A stretch of 64,000 bases of DNA from TMP-86 sp964247385 (GTDB taxonomy: Bacteria; Pseudomonadota; Gammaproteobacteria; Steroidobacterales; Steroidobacteraceae), in contig CAXTUB010000002.1 of assembly GCA_964247385.1 (NCBI GenBank), positions 196,310-260,309 of the forward strand, in the 5' to 3' direction. The translations under genes and the position numbers were made by a program. The first letter of the stretch is position 1; each line of letters opens with the position of its first letter. Under the pieces are notes generated by a model. The model had not been told where the DNA came from. It made no database searches and was given only the letters and a program-made list of their open reading frames with translations. Shown here one piece after another: positions 42,364 to 49,706 of the stretch.

Positions 42364-43881
42364 TTAGGCGGCGGGAAGCGGGCCCGCGCGATCGAATCGC
42401 ACCGTTCGATTGCGTCCTTGCAGTTTCGCTGCCTGGAGCGCCGACTCCGCGGCGTGCAATAGTTCCGCCACGCTCTTGAATGGAGCGAGTGAATCAAAGG
42501 TTGCGCAACCGAGCGAAATGGTCACGGTCGGCGTGGCGATGCCCACATCGTGCCGGGCACGCTGGAATGCTTCGACGATGCGAGCGCAGATGATTTTGCC
42601 GGTCGCCGCATCGGTGGCCGGAAACACGAGCGCAAACTCCTCGCCCCCGTAGCGCGCCGTCATATCCGTATCTCGCGTATTGCCGCGCAAAATCTTCGCC
42701 GTCGCCTCCAGAATGCGATCGCCCGATTGGCGGCCGAAAGCTTCGTTGATGGCTCGGAAATTATCCAGGTCCGCGATGGCCAGCGTGAGCGGCCACGAGT
42801 GCTCTTTGGCGTGCTCGAACTCGCGCTGCAAATGCTGCTCGAGCGCAGCGCGCGTGTAGACGCCGGTCAGCGCATCGCGCATGCGCGCATCGCCCGCCGG
42901 AAGCGTGCGCGACTGCGCGAGCGCGGCGCTCGCTTTCAGATTGTTGACTTCCCGCAACGCGTGCAGATTGCGCAGCATGAGAATTTCGCGGGCTTGCTCG
43001 ACGATGGCGTCAGGCTGCACGGCGCCATTCAGCTCGATCTCGAATAGTTTTTCCGCATCGGGCAATAGTGCTGCAACCTTCCCAATGACCTCGCCGAGGA
43101 CGTGGCGGTCGATGCCGGTGCTGCGCTCGACTGCTTGTGCAGTCTCGGTGAATGGCCGAGATTTTTCCTCGAGCACGAACAAATCGGCTACATGTCCCGA
43201 CAGCGCGACGCAACGATCGAATTCTTCGGCCGGATCCGAGGCGCGGCGTGGATCGACGCGATGTGAGCTGGAGATGGCGTGGCACAGCCGCTCGGGCAAG
43301 TTCCACGTCTGCATGAGCCAGCCGCCGATTTCCGCGTGGTCCGCCTTCACCCGCTTCCGCTCGAGCTCCGCAACCGCAACGTGATCGTGTTGTAGCGCGG
43401 TTTCGGTGCGATATAGATCAGGCACGGCGCTGTCGAGCGCCAACATGCCGACGTCCTGCAAGAGTCCGGCAAGAAATAATTCTTCGGCTGCGTGCTGATG
43501 CAACGCCTCGCCCAATGCACGTGCGGCGGTCGCCGCGATCAGCACACGGCGCCAGTAGAACGGATAATCCAGCCCGTGACCCTTGTTGCTCTTGAGCGAG
43601 CGAACCAAAGTGAAACTGAGCGCGAGGGTCAACGTCGCATTCAGGCCGAGCACCACCAGCGCTTGCCGCAGGTTTTCGCTCTTGCGCCGTTGCGCATAGA
43701 GAGGGGAATTTGCAATGCGAAGTACTTTGGTGGTCAGGGCAGGGTCGAGGCTCACCGCCTTGGCCACATCGCCCATCTCGATATCAGGGTCGCGAGCCAG
43801 CGCGATGATATGTGCCGCAACGCCGGCAGGTGTCGGAAAATTAATGAGTTTCTTTAAGTTATTTTCAAGCTCAGGCATCAT
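42364..43881 (-). CDS. HDOD-GGDEF diguanylate cyclase
   Basis: 505 residues. An N-terminal HDOD domain (about 10-215; FPTPAGVAAHIIALARDPD, ELFLAGLLQDVGMLAL), a linker to about 325 and a GGDEF domain with the active motif GGEEF (412-416). RDTD at 403-406, five residues before GGEEF, is a proper inhibitory I-site. It should make c-di-GMP with product inhibition. HDOD lacks the full HD metal motif and is taken as a sensor or docking part. The first codons are ATG ATG. Confidence 0.92.
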   Translation of the reverse strand: MMPELENNLKKLINFPTPAGVAAHIIALARDPDIEMGDVAKAVSLDPALTTKVLRIANSPLYAQRRKSENLRQALVVLGLNATLTLALSFTLVRSLKSNKGHGLDYPFYWRRVLIAATAARALGEALHQHAAEELFLAGLLQDVGMLALDSAVPDLYRTETALQHDHVAVAELERKRVKADHAEIGGWLMQTWNLPERLCHAISSSHRVDPRRASDPAEEFDRCVALSGHVADLFVLEEKSRPFTETAQAVERSTGIDRHVLGEVIGKVAALLPDAEKLFEIELNGAVQPDAIVEQAREILMLRNLHALREVNNLKASAALAQSRTLPAGDARMRDALTGVYTRAALEQHLQREFEHAKEHSWPLTLAIADLDNFRAINEAFGRQSGDRILEATAKILRGNTRDTDMTARYGGEEFALVFPATDAATGKIICARIVEAFQRARHDVGIATPTVTISLGCATFDSLAPFKSVAELLHAAESALQAAKLQGRNRTVRFDRAGPLPAA

Positions 43882-43991
43882 GCAGCACTCCGCGCAAGGC
43901 GCACCGCCGGGCCGGGCCCACCTCTGACGAGGTTAGCGTCAGGAGCGCGCGGGACTTGAGCGCAAGCGCGGGTTTGAAGGGCGTGCGAGCT

Positions 43992-44288
43992 CTACGAGTG
44001 TGAACTGTGCCACCCGGCGCGCAACGCGCGCCAAAGCGCATAGAGAAGCGCGGGCCCAAGCACCAGAAGCCAATCGCCCGCGTTCCCACCGGCAAGGCCG
44101 CCGAATACCGAACCGTACATGCGTGTGAGACTCGCGCCCTCATATGGGCCCAACAGCAGCAATCCGGCAAAAAAGACCAGGGCCGGCCACAGCGCAAGCC
44201 CCAGCACCAGCAACAGCGTGAACTCCACACCGCGTTGCGCGCCCGGCGGCGCGGCACCGTAGCGGCTTCGCAAACTACTCAAGAACAC
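43992..44288 (-). CDS. Small membrane protein, unknown
   Basis: 98 residues with two hydrophobic helices (about 22-46 and 70-87). Several frames are open here on both strands, but this one alone has membrane-protein character and a promoter at the right place: TAGTAT ends six bases before its GTG start. I know no family. Overlapping frames at 43871-44257 (minus) and 44007-44324 (plus) are Arg/Pro-rich and look like shadows. Confidence 0.55.
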   Translation of the reverse strand: MFLSSLRSRYGAAPPGAQRGVEFTLLLVLGLALWPALVFFAGLLLLGPYEGASLTRMYGSVFGGLAGGNAGDWLLVLGPALLYALWRALRAGWHSSHS

Positions 44289-44294
44289 ACGCAG

Positions 44295-44300
44295 ATACTA
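44295..44300 (-). promoter_or_regulatory. Possible -10 box of the small membrane gene at 43992-44288
   Basis: TAGTAT on the minus strand, ending six bases before the GTG start. 4 of 6 to consensus, no clear -35. Confidence 0.3.
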
Positions 44301-44321
44301 ATGGATCGACGCGTTCGGCGT

Positions 44322-44327
44322 TAGACT
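44322..44327 (+). promoter_or_regulatory. Possible -10 box of the small membrane gene at 44334
   Basis: TAGACT ends six bases before the ATG at 44334, again with no room for a Shine-Dalgarno. 4 of 6 to consensus, weak -35. Confidence 0.35.
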
Positions 44328-44333
44328 GCCTGC

Positions 44334-44576
44334 ATGAAGTACTGGCAGCCCGAGCTCATCTATCGGATCAAGCCGTGGGCGCTCATGGCTGCCGGCGGAC
44401 TCACAGCAATCGGCGCCGTGGCTTGGTCCTTGTTCGAGGGGAACTGGACTCCGGGCCGAAGCTTCGCCTGTCTGGTCGGAGCGGGCCTCGCCATTGGCGG
44501 CGGGGCGATTTTACAGATGCGTCAAAATTACCGCGTGCGCAGTAAGTGGGCGCGCGCTCACCCGCGCGACGAATGA
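44334..44576 (+). CDS. Small two-helix membrane protein, unknown
   Basis: 80 residues with two membrane helices (about 14-34 and 42-61) and a basic C-terminus (MRQNYRVRSKWARAHPRDE), probably cytoplasmic. Its stop overlaps the ATG of the dehydrogenase gene as ATGA, so the two are coupled, which supports it being real. No family recognised. Confidence 0.65.
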   Translation: MKYWQPELIYRIKPWALMAAGGLTAIGAVAWSLFEGNWTPGRSFACLVGAGLAIGGGAILQMRQNYRVRSKWARAHPRDE

Positions 44577-45523
44577 TTCGAGCCGCGGTCATCGGCGCGG
44601 GTTATCTCGGCCGATATCACGCTCAAAAATATCGCCAGGCTCCAGGGGTGAAGCTGGTCGCCGTGGCCGAGATCGACGCAGCGAAACGCGCGGCGATTCA
44701 TTCCGAGCTGGGCGTGGATGTGGTGGAGGACTTCCGCGAGCTGCTCGGCCAAATCGACGCGGCGAGCGTGGTCACGCCGACGCGCTCGCATCACCGGGTG
44801 GCTCAGGCCTGTCTGAACGCCGGGGTGGACATACTTCTCGAAAAGCCGATGACCGCAACGCTCGATGAGGCGCGCGAGTTGATCGACGTGGCGCGGCGCC
44901 GCGAGCGCATTCTGCAAATCGGTCTGCTCGAGCGTTTCAATCCGGTCTTGCAGGCGGCGCAGCCTCGCATCGGTGCACCGCGATTCGTGGAGTCAGCGCG
45001 CCTCGCGCCGTTCAAAACACGTGGCACGGAAGTCAACGTGGTGCTCGATCTCATGATTCATGACATCGACTTGATTTTGAGCTTGGTCGCATCGCCGTTG
45101 ATTTCCGTCGACGCGATCGGAAGCAGCGTTTTCTCGCGCGAGATCGATATCGCCAATGCGCGTTTGCGCTTCGCGAATGGCTGCGTTGCCAATGCGACCG
45201 CAAGCCGGATCAGCCTGAAAAGTGAGCGCAAGCTTCGAGTCTTCGAAGACGCTGCGTATATGTCCATCGACTTGCAGCACAAAATTTTGACGCGGATCAC
45301 CAAGGGCGAAGGAGTCAGCGCCGATGGCACACCGCAGGTCGTCATCGCGGAGGAAAGCCATGCAGAAGGCGATGCGCTTCAGGACGAGATCGAAGCGTTC
45401 TGCGAATGCGTGAGAAGCCGTTCGCTGCCACTGGTCGGCGGCATGGAGGGTTTGCGCGCGCTCGAAACTGCTTTGGATATCACCGAGCAGGTGCGGCGCC
45501 AGAGCGCAGCGTTCAGCGCTTGA
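44573..45523 (+). CDS. Gfo/Idh/MocA-family oxidoreductase
   Basis: 316 residues. Rossmann fold with VIGAGYLGRYHA at the N-terminus, the family EKP motif (ILLEKPMTATLDEA) and a C-terminal alpha/beta domain with LMIHDIDLILSLV, where the His is the usual catalytic position. It probably oxidises or reduces a sugar or sugar-like substrate with NAD(P). No sugar pathway genes are adjacent, so the substrate is unknown. Confidence 0.88.
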   Translation: MIRAAVIGAGYLGRYHAQKYRQAPGVKLVAVAEIDAAKRAAIHSELGVDVVEDFRELLGQIDAASVVTPTRSHHRVAQACLNAGVDILLEKPMTATLDEARELIDVARRRERILQIGLLERFNPVLQAAQPRIGAPRFVESARLAPFKTRGTEVNVVLDLMIHDIDLILSLVASPLISVDAIGSSVFSREIDIANARLRFANGCVANATASRISLKSERKLRVFEDAAYMSIDLQHKILTRITKGEGVSADGTPQVVIAEESHAEGDALQDEIEAFCECVRSRSLPLVGGMEGLRALETALDITEQVRRQSAAFSA

Positions 45524-45574
45524 CGCGCGCGCGCAGCGCCCCTTGGCGCCGGCTCGCACCTGAGCCCAGTCCCT

Positions 45575-46033
45575 TCACTTCGCCGCGGAGCCGCTGCCCG
45601 CGACATTGACCGAGTCGACGAAATAGCGCGAATCGGCAAAACACGAAATGGGCACCCCGGCGTGCTCGGTGTAATGCAATTGCACTTCGCGGCCAATAGT
45701 GTCTTCGATGCGCTTGGCGACTTGCGGATCACGCACGCTGAATTTCCATACCTGGGGCGTCATGCCCGGAGTGATGGACTGGGGACTCGCGCCCAGGCTC
45801 AAGAATTGCGCGAGATCTCCCTCGAAAGTCTTGCATAGCCAGCCACGACGGGAAAATTTCTGCACAACGCCGGCACGATAACCGTCCGAATACGACCACG
45901 ACAAGGTCAACCAAGTCCAGGCGGCGAGGCTCGCGGCCAGCAGCACCAAAACGAGCAGGATGATTCTGGCGCCGCTTCGCCGGCGCCGGTTGCGCACCGA
46001 GCTCGGTACGTCGATGGGATTCACGCCACGCAT
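45575..46033 (-). CDS. Membrane-anchored protein of unknown function
   Basis: 152 residues from ATG at 46033: a basic N-terminus (RNRRRRSG), one membrane helix (about 24-42), then an extracytoplasmic domain with two cysteines (WLCKTFEGDL and ISCFADSR) and a GASPQSITPG turn. A GTG three codons later (46024) lies seven bases after AATAAT on the minus strand and would be a leaderless start; an upstream ATG at 46060 is also in frame. No family recognised. Confidence 0.65.
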   Translation of the reverse strand: MRGVNPIDVPSSVRNRRRRSGARIILLVLVLLAASLAAWTWLTLSWSYSDGYRAGVVQKFSRRGWLCKTFEGDLAQFLSLGASPQSITPGMTPQVWKFSVRDPQVAKRIEDTIGREVQLHYTEHAGVPISCFADSRYFVDSVNVAGSGSAAK

Positions 46034-46060
46034 TATTGCATCTTTGACGCGTGGCCCCAT

Positions 46061-47065
46061 ATGCAAGGCATGTCAGTCGCTGATCTACCGCTCATCGATG
46101 CCTATTCACGTACCGTCAGTGACGTCGTGGAACGAGCCGCGCCCAGCGTTGCCGCCGTGCGGCCGCGCAGCAAGAAGGACTCGCGTCAGACCGAAGCCGG
46201 TGAAGGTTCCGGATTCGTATTCACTCCCGATGGCTATCTGCTCACCAATTCCCACGTGGCGCGCGCCGGTAAGACGCCGGACGGAAAGCCGCCCGCGCTC
46301 AAGTTCGTCGTGATGCTGGGTGACGGCGCGCAGTATGGCGCGGAGTGGGTCGGCGACGATGCGGACACCGATCTTGCGCTGCTGCGTCTGGAAACGTCTC
46401 ATCGAAGTGCGGTCAGTCCTTTGGCGCTCGGCGAGTCCGCGCGGCTGAAGCGCGGGCAAATCGCCATCACCATCGGTAACCCGCTCGGATTCGAGCATAC
46501 CGCGACCGCCGGCATCATCAGCGGGCTCGGACGCAGTATGCGCACCAGCACGGGCCGACTCGTTCCTGATGTGATCCAAACCGACGCCGCGATGAATCCG
46601 GGCAACTCGGGCGGGCCGCTGCTCAACTCGGCCGGCGAGGTCATTGGGGTCAATACAGCCATCATCCGCGGCGCGCAGGCCATTTGCTTTGCCGTTGCCA
46701 TCGACATTGCGAAGTGGGTGATTCCGCAGCTGTTGCAGCACGGACGAGTGCGGCGCGGCTATTTGGGTGTCGGCGGCGCTACCGTGCCGTTGGACATCCG
46801 AATACAACGGCATTTCGAACTGACTCAGTCCAGTGCGGTGCGTGTGCTCAGTGTTGCCTCCGATAGCGCGGCGGCCCATGCCGGAGTGCGCATCGATGAT
46901 CGCCTGCTCGGCATCGATGGCACGTCGCTCGATTCGGTCGATACGCTGCATCACACACTGGACGCCTCGCGCATTGGTCGCGTGAGCATCATTCGACTGC
47001 TGCGCGGAGCGGCATCTCCGCAAGAACTCTTTGTTGGAGTCACGGTGCCGGAGCGGCGTCAATGA
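46061..47065 (+). CDS. Trypsin-like serine protease with PDZ domain, no signal peptide
   Basis: 334 residues, S1C (DegP/HtrA-like) family. Catalytic His in LLTNSHVARAG, Asp in DADTDLALLRL and Ser in AAMNPGNSGGPLLN; one PDZ domain (about 235-330). DegP-type proteases are normally periplasmic, but the N-terminus here (MQGMSVADLPLIDAYSRTV) shows no signal peptide or anchor, so it may act in the cytoplasm or be exported another way. A second ATG at 46070 is equally possible. Divergent from the anchored protein gene. Confidence 0.9.
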   Translation: MQGMSVADLPLIDAYSRTVSDVVERAAPSVAAVRPRSKKDSRQTEAGEGSGFVFTPDGYLLTNSHVARAGKTPDGKPPALKFVVMLGDGAQYGAEWVGDDADTDLALLRLETSHRSAVSPLALGESARLKRGQIAITIGNPLGFEHTATAGIISGLGRSMRTSTGRLVPDVIQTDAAMNPGNSGGPLLNSAGEVIGVNTAIIRGAQAICFAVAIDIAKWVIPQLLQHGRVRRGYLGVGGATVPLDIRIQRHFELTQSSAVRVLSVASDSAAAHAGVRIDDRLLGIDGTSLDSVDTLHHTLDASRIGRVSIIRLLRGAASPQELFVGVTVPERRQ

Positions 47066-47091
47066 GACGGCGGCTCGCAAACGTCGGAGTC

Positions 47092-47108
47092 GCGGAATTC
47101 TCTTCCGC
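47092..47108. terminator. Hairpin between the serine protease gene and ssrA
   Basis: GCGGAA and TTCCGC pair as a 6-bp stem with a five-base loop, between the two converging 3' ends. No U-tract on either strand, so its role as a terminator is doubtful. Confidence 0.25.
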
Positions 47109-47121
47109 ACACCAGGAAAGA

Positions 47122-47476
47122 TGGTGGAGCCGGCGGGAATCGAACCCGCGTCCACAAGCCCTACGTTCCAAGATCTACGTACGTAGCCACATCCATTGTT
47201 CTCACCGCGCGTTACCCGATGGGCAGGGAAAGCGCACGGCCAGTCCGGTGGCGATTCGCGATGCAGACCCCGGGCCCGTATGCACCGCTAGCTGATGAGC
47301 GCTACCCTCGATCTGACCGCATCAGCGCAGTCGGGCCGAGGTTCAGCCGCGATTAGGCGGCTAGAGCGTAGTTGTCTTCGTTGGCAACTATAGGTTTGCA
47401 AGCGAGTTTAACGAGGGCACTTGCACCTCGATACGCACCTGGAGTTTCGCGACCCATGTCGAAACCGATCGGCCCC
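47122..47476 (-). ncRNA. ssrA: tmRNA (ssrA)
   Basis: Transfer-messenger RNA of 355 bases that rescues stalled ribosomes with SmpB. The 5' end GGGGCCGATCGG with TTTCGACATGGGT and the 3' TGGTTCGATTCC-like arm (GGGTTCGATTCCC, GGCTCCACCA) form the tRNA-like domain; GGGGCCG pairs with CGGCTCC. The reading frame GCC AAC GAA GAC AAC TAC GCT CTA GCC GCC TAA (near 47355-47387) encodes ANEDNYALAA, so the tag is AANEDNYALAA with the alanine from the charged tmRNA. smpB lies 91 bases upstream on the same strand. Confidence 0.96.
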
Positions 47477-47567
47477 TGATAACGACGACAAGTCTAGCAC
47501 GTGGCGTCAGTGCTCCGATCGCAAACTTTGAACTCACGCTCTGCGGCGCTCTTTCCGCGGATGCTCG

Positions 47568-48041
47568 CTAGCGCCGCGCCGCCTTGAGCAATCTCCCTTT
47601 GTCGCGCTCCCAAGATCGATCTTTCTCGCTGGCGCGCTTGTCGTGCTGCTTCTTGCCTTTGGCGAGACCCAGCTCGAGCTTGGCACGTCCCGCTTTCCAA
47701 TAAAGTGACAACGGCACCAGGGTATAGCCGCGGCGCTCAATGGCCCCGATGAGCCGATCGAGCTCACGTCTCGACAGAAGAAGCTTGCGGGTGCGGGTCG
47801 GATCGGCGGTCACGTGGGTGCTCGCCGAATTGAGCGGCGCAATGTGTGCGCCGAACCAGAACGCCTCGCCATCTTTCAGATACACATAGCTTTCGGCAAT
47901 TTGCGCCTTGCCCGAGCGCAAGCTCTTGACCTCCCATCCCATGAGAGCGAGCCCGGCCTCGAAATTCTCCTCAATGAAATAATTGAAGCGCGCCTTGCGA
48001 TTGAGTGCGATGGGCGGCGTCGAATTCAGCTTTTCTGCCAT
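47568..48041 (-). CDS. smpB: SsrA-binding protein SmpB
   Basis: 157 residues. Binds the tRNA-like part of tmRNA and mimics the missing codon-anticodon stem. NRKARFNYFIEENFEAGLALMGWEVKSLR and the basic C-terminal tail (KGKKQHDKRASEKDRSWERDKGRL) are typical. The ATG at 48041 follows TAGAAT by five bases; the frame is open further upstream but homology starts here. Confidence 0.97.
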   Translation of the reverse strand: MAEKLNSTPPIALNRKARFNYFIEENFEAGLALMGWEVKSLRSGKAQIAESYVYLKDGEAFWFGAHIAPLNSASTHVTADPTRTRKLLLSRRELDRLIGAIERRGYTLVPLSLYWKAGRAKLELGLAKGKKQHDKRASEKDRSWERDKGRLLKAARR

Positions 48042-48046
48042 GGCGC

Positions 48047-48052
48047 ATTCTA
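48047..48052 (-). promoter_or_regulatory. smpB -10 box
   Basis: TAGAAT on the minus strand (5 of 6) ends five bases before the smpB ATG. Divergent from the ratA box 26 bases away, both with leaderless spacing. No clear -35. Confidence 0.4.
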
Positions 48053-48078
48053 CGCAACACGCGCGCGAGGGCTGCATC

Positions 48079-48084
48079 CATAAT
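48079..48084 (+). promoter_or_regulatory. ratA -10 box
   Basis: CATAAT (5 of 6) ends six bases before the ratA GTG at 48091, with CCGCGC between and no Shine-Dalgarno. No clear -35. Confidence 0.4.
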
Positions 48085-48090
48085 CCGCGC

Positions 48091-48522
48091 GTGAGAACCA
48101 TCCAGCGCACTGCACGCGTGATTTATACGCGCGCGCAAATGTTCAATCTCGTCAACGACGTCGCGAGCTATCCGCAATTCATCTCGGGTTGCGTCGCGGC
48201 TTCGACCGAGTCGGCAGGGGAGCGGCAAGCGGTCGCGACGCTCGCCATTGCCAAGGGACCGGTCGAGACCCGCTTGATCACCCACAACCGTTGGCAAGAA
48301 AATGAGTGGATCGACATGCAGCTGATCGAAGGACCTTTGCGATCTCTCGACGCGCGTTGGAGATTTGCGGATATTGCCGCGGCGGGCACGCGGGTGGACT
48401 TTTGCATGCAATTCGAGCTACAGCGCTCGATCATGGGCGTTGCGGTGAACCCAGTCATCGAGCGCCTGCTTGAATCCATGGTGGATGTTTTCGTGCAGCG
48501 CGCCCAAGCATTGCATGGCTGA
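48091..48522 (+). CDS. ratA: RatA, START-domain (coenzyme Q-binding family) protein
   Basis: 143 residues, Bet v1/COQ10-like fold. MFNLVNDVASYPQFISGC is the family opening; RLITHNRWQENEWIDMQLIEGPLRSL and VIERLLESMVDVFVQRA follow. E. coli RatA was described as a toxin binding 50S subunits, while homologues bind ubiquinone. The GTG at 48091 fits both homology and the promoter. The rnfH ATG overlaps its 3' end by eight bases. Confidence 0.92.
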   Translation: MRTIQRTARVIYTRAQMFNLVNDVASYPQFISGCVAASTESAGERQAVATLAIAKGPVETRLITHNRWQENEWIDMQLIEGPLRSLDARWRFADIAAAGTRVDFCMQFELQRSIMGVAVNPVIERLLESMVDVFVQRAQALHG

Positions 48523-48802
48523 TTGGATTGCGATCGAAGTGGCTTATCCAGCAGCCGACGGCATGCGGGTGGTGCAGCTGCAGATGCCGGCGAGCGCCAC
48601 GATCGAAGATGCATTGAGCGCAATGGCCCGCGCGCTCGGCTTGCCGGCCGACTCATGGGACCACGCGGCCGTGGGCATTTACGGTCGTCTCGCCCCCCGG
48701 CAGCAGGGCCTTAACGGAGGCGATCGAGTCGAAATTTACCCGCCCCTCAAGGCAGATCCCAAAGCATTGCGGCGCGCCCGCGCGCAGCGCAACCGCTATT
48801 GA
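48515..48802 (+). CDS. rnfH: RnfH (RatB) ubiquitin-like protein
   Basis: 95 residues, UPF0125 family with a beta-grasp fold: IAIEVAYPAADGMRVVQLQMP, VGIYGRLAPRQQGLNGGDRVEIYPPLKADP and an Arg-rich tail. Function unknown; paired with ratA as in most gammaproteobacteria. Its stop overlaps the bamE stop on the other strand by seven bases. Confidence 0.93.
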   Translation: MADWIAIEVAYPAADGMRVVQLQMPASATIEDALSAMARALGLPADSWDHAAVGIYGRLAPRQQGLNGGDRVEIYPPLKADPKALRRARAQRNRY

Positions 48803-49176
48803 TAGCTGCGCGGTGGCTTGACCTTGGCCGCCGAGGCATCCTGCGCCGCGACCACCGCGGCGGATGGCTTATCAATCTTCGCTACTTTTTCCGTCTCGAA
48901 ATAAACCGTCACTCGGCGCGAGTCGGTGTGCTGTGAACGGCCTTTCTTCAGATAATAAATGTAGTCCCACCGATCTCGATCGAACGTGTCGGCCACCATG
49001 GGAGTGCCCAAGAGATAGCGCACCTGGCTACGCGTCATGCCGGGCTTGACTTGGTCCACGGCGGCTTGGTCGAGAAAGTTGCCTTGCTGCACGTTGATGC
49101 GATACACGCAGCCGAGCATCGAGAGCGCCAGCGAAACGGCGACCGCGGGAAAAATTCGGCTCGAAGGGTGTTTCAT
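48796..49176 (-). CDS. bamE: Outer membrane protein assembly factor BamE (SmpA)
   Basis: 126 residues. The lipobox SMLGC gives a mature Cys at about 23. YRINVQQGNFLDQAAVDQVKPGMTRSQVRYLLGTPMVADTF is the family core. Stabilises the BamACD complex in the outer membrane. Back to back with fur, which it neighbours widely in gammaproteobacteria. Confidence 0.95.
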   Translation of the reverse strand: MKHPSSRIFPAVAVSLALSMLGCVYRINVQQGNFLDQAAVDQVKPGMTRSQVRYLLGTPMVADTFDRDRWDYIYYLKKGRSQHTDSRRVTVYFETEKVAKIDKPSAAVVAAQDASAAKVKPPRSYQ

Positions 49177-49210
49177 TGCAGCATCGATGGTGCAAGGTCG
49201 GCATTTGCCT

Positions 49211-49216
49211 GATAAT
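49211..49216 (+). promoter_or_regulatory. fur -10 box
   Basis: GATAAT (5 of 6). Transcription from about 49223 excludes the in-frame ATG at 49215 as a start and leaves about 25 bases to the GTG at 49248, with GGAAAG at a proper distance. Confidence 0.4.
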
Positions 49217-49247
49217 GGAGCGGCCGAATCTTAACGGAAAGATCAGC

Positions 49248-49706
49248 GTGCCGCATCGCTTCAAAGAATCTGTTAACCCCGAGACCACGGACCTGCGCAA
49301 AGCGGGGCTGAAAGTCACGCTGCCGCGCTTGAAAATTCTCGACATCCTGGCGCTGGGCGCTCCGCGCCATCTGAGCGCCGAAGACATCTACAAAAAACTG
49401 CTGGAATCGAACGAAGACATCGGTCTGGCCACCGTGTATCGCGTGCTTACGCAGTTCGAGGCCGCGGGCCTGGTGGTCCGCCATCATTTCGAGGGCGGAA
49501 TGGCGGTGTTCGAGTTGAATCAAGGCGCGCATCACGATCATATCGTGTGCGTGGACTGCGGCAAGGTCGAAGAGTTCATGGACGGCAGCATCGAGGATCG
49601 GCAACACGCTGTCGCCAAGCGCATGGGGTACGAAATCAGCGATCACTCGCTCATCTTATACGGGCATTGCCGTCGCCCGAACTGTCCGAACCGCCGCGCT
49701 AAATAG
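49248..49706 (+). CDS. fur: Ferric uptake regulator Fur
   Basis: 152 residues from GTG at 49248; an ATG at 49215 is in frame but overlaps the -10 box. LRKAGLKVTLPRLKILDIL and the winged helix (DIYKKLLESNEDIGLATVYRVLTQFEAAGLV) precede the metal sites HHFEGGMAVFEL, HHDHIVCVDCGKVEEF and a C-terminal CRRPNC. It represses iron uptake genes when loaded with Fe2+. The stop overlaps the recN stop by eight bases, tail to tail. Confidence 0.95.
   Translation: MPHRFKESVNPETTDLRKAGLKVTLPRLKILDILALGAPRHLSAEDIYKKLLESNEDIGLATVYRVLTQFEAAGLVVRHHFEGGMAVFELNQGAHHDHIVCVDCGKVEEFMDGSIEDRQHAVAKRMGYEISDHSLILYGHCRRPNCPNRRAK

Noticed and set aside
44007..44324. 105-codon plus-strand frame over the small membrane gene
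   Set aside because: Very basic and low-complexity, runs into the next promoter, and opposes a frame with real membrane helices.
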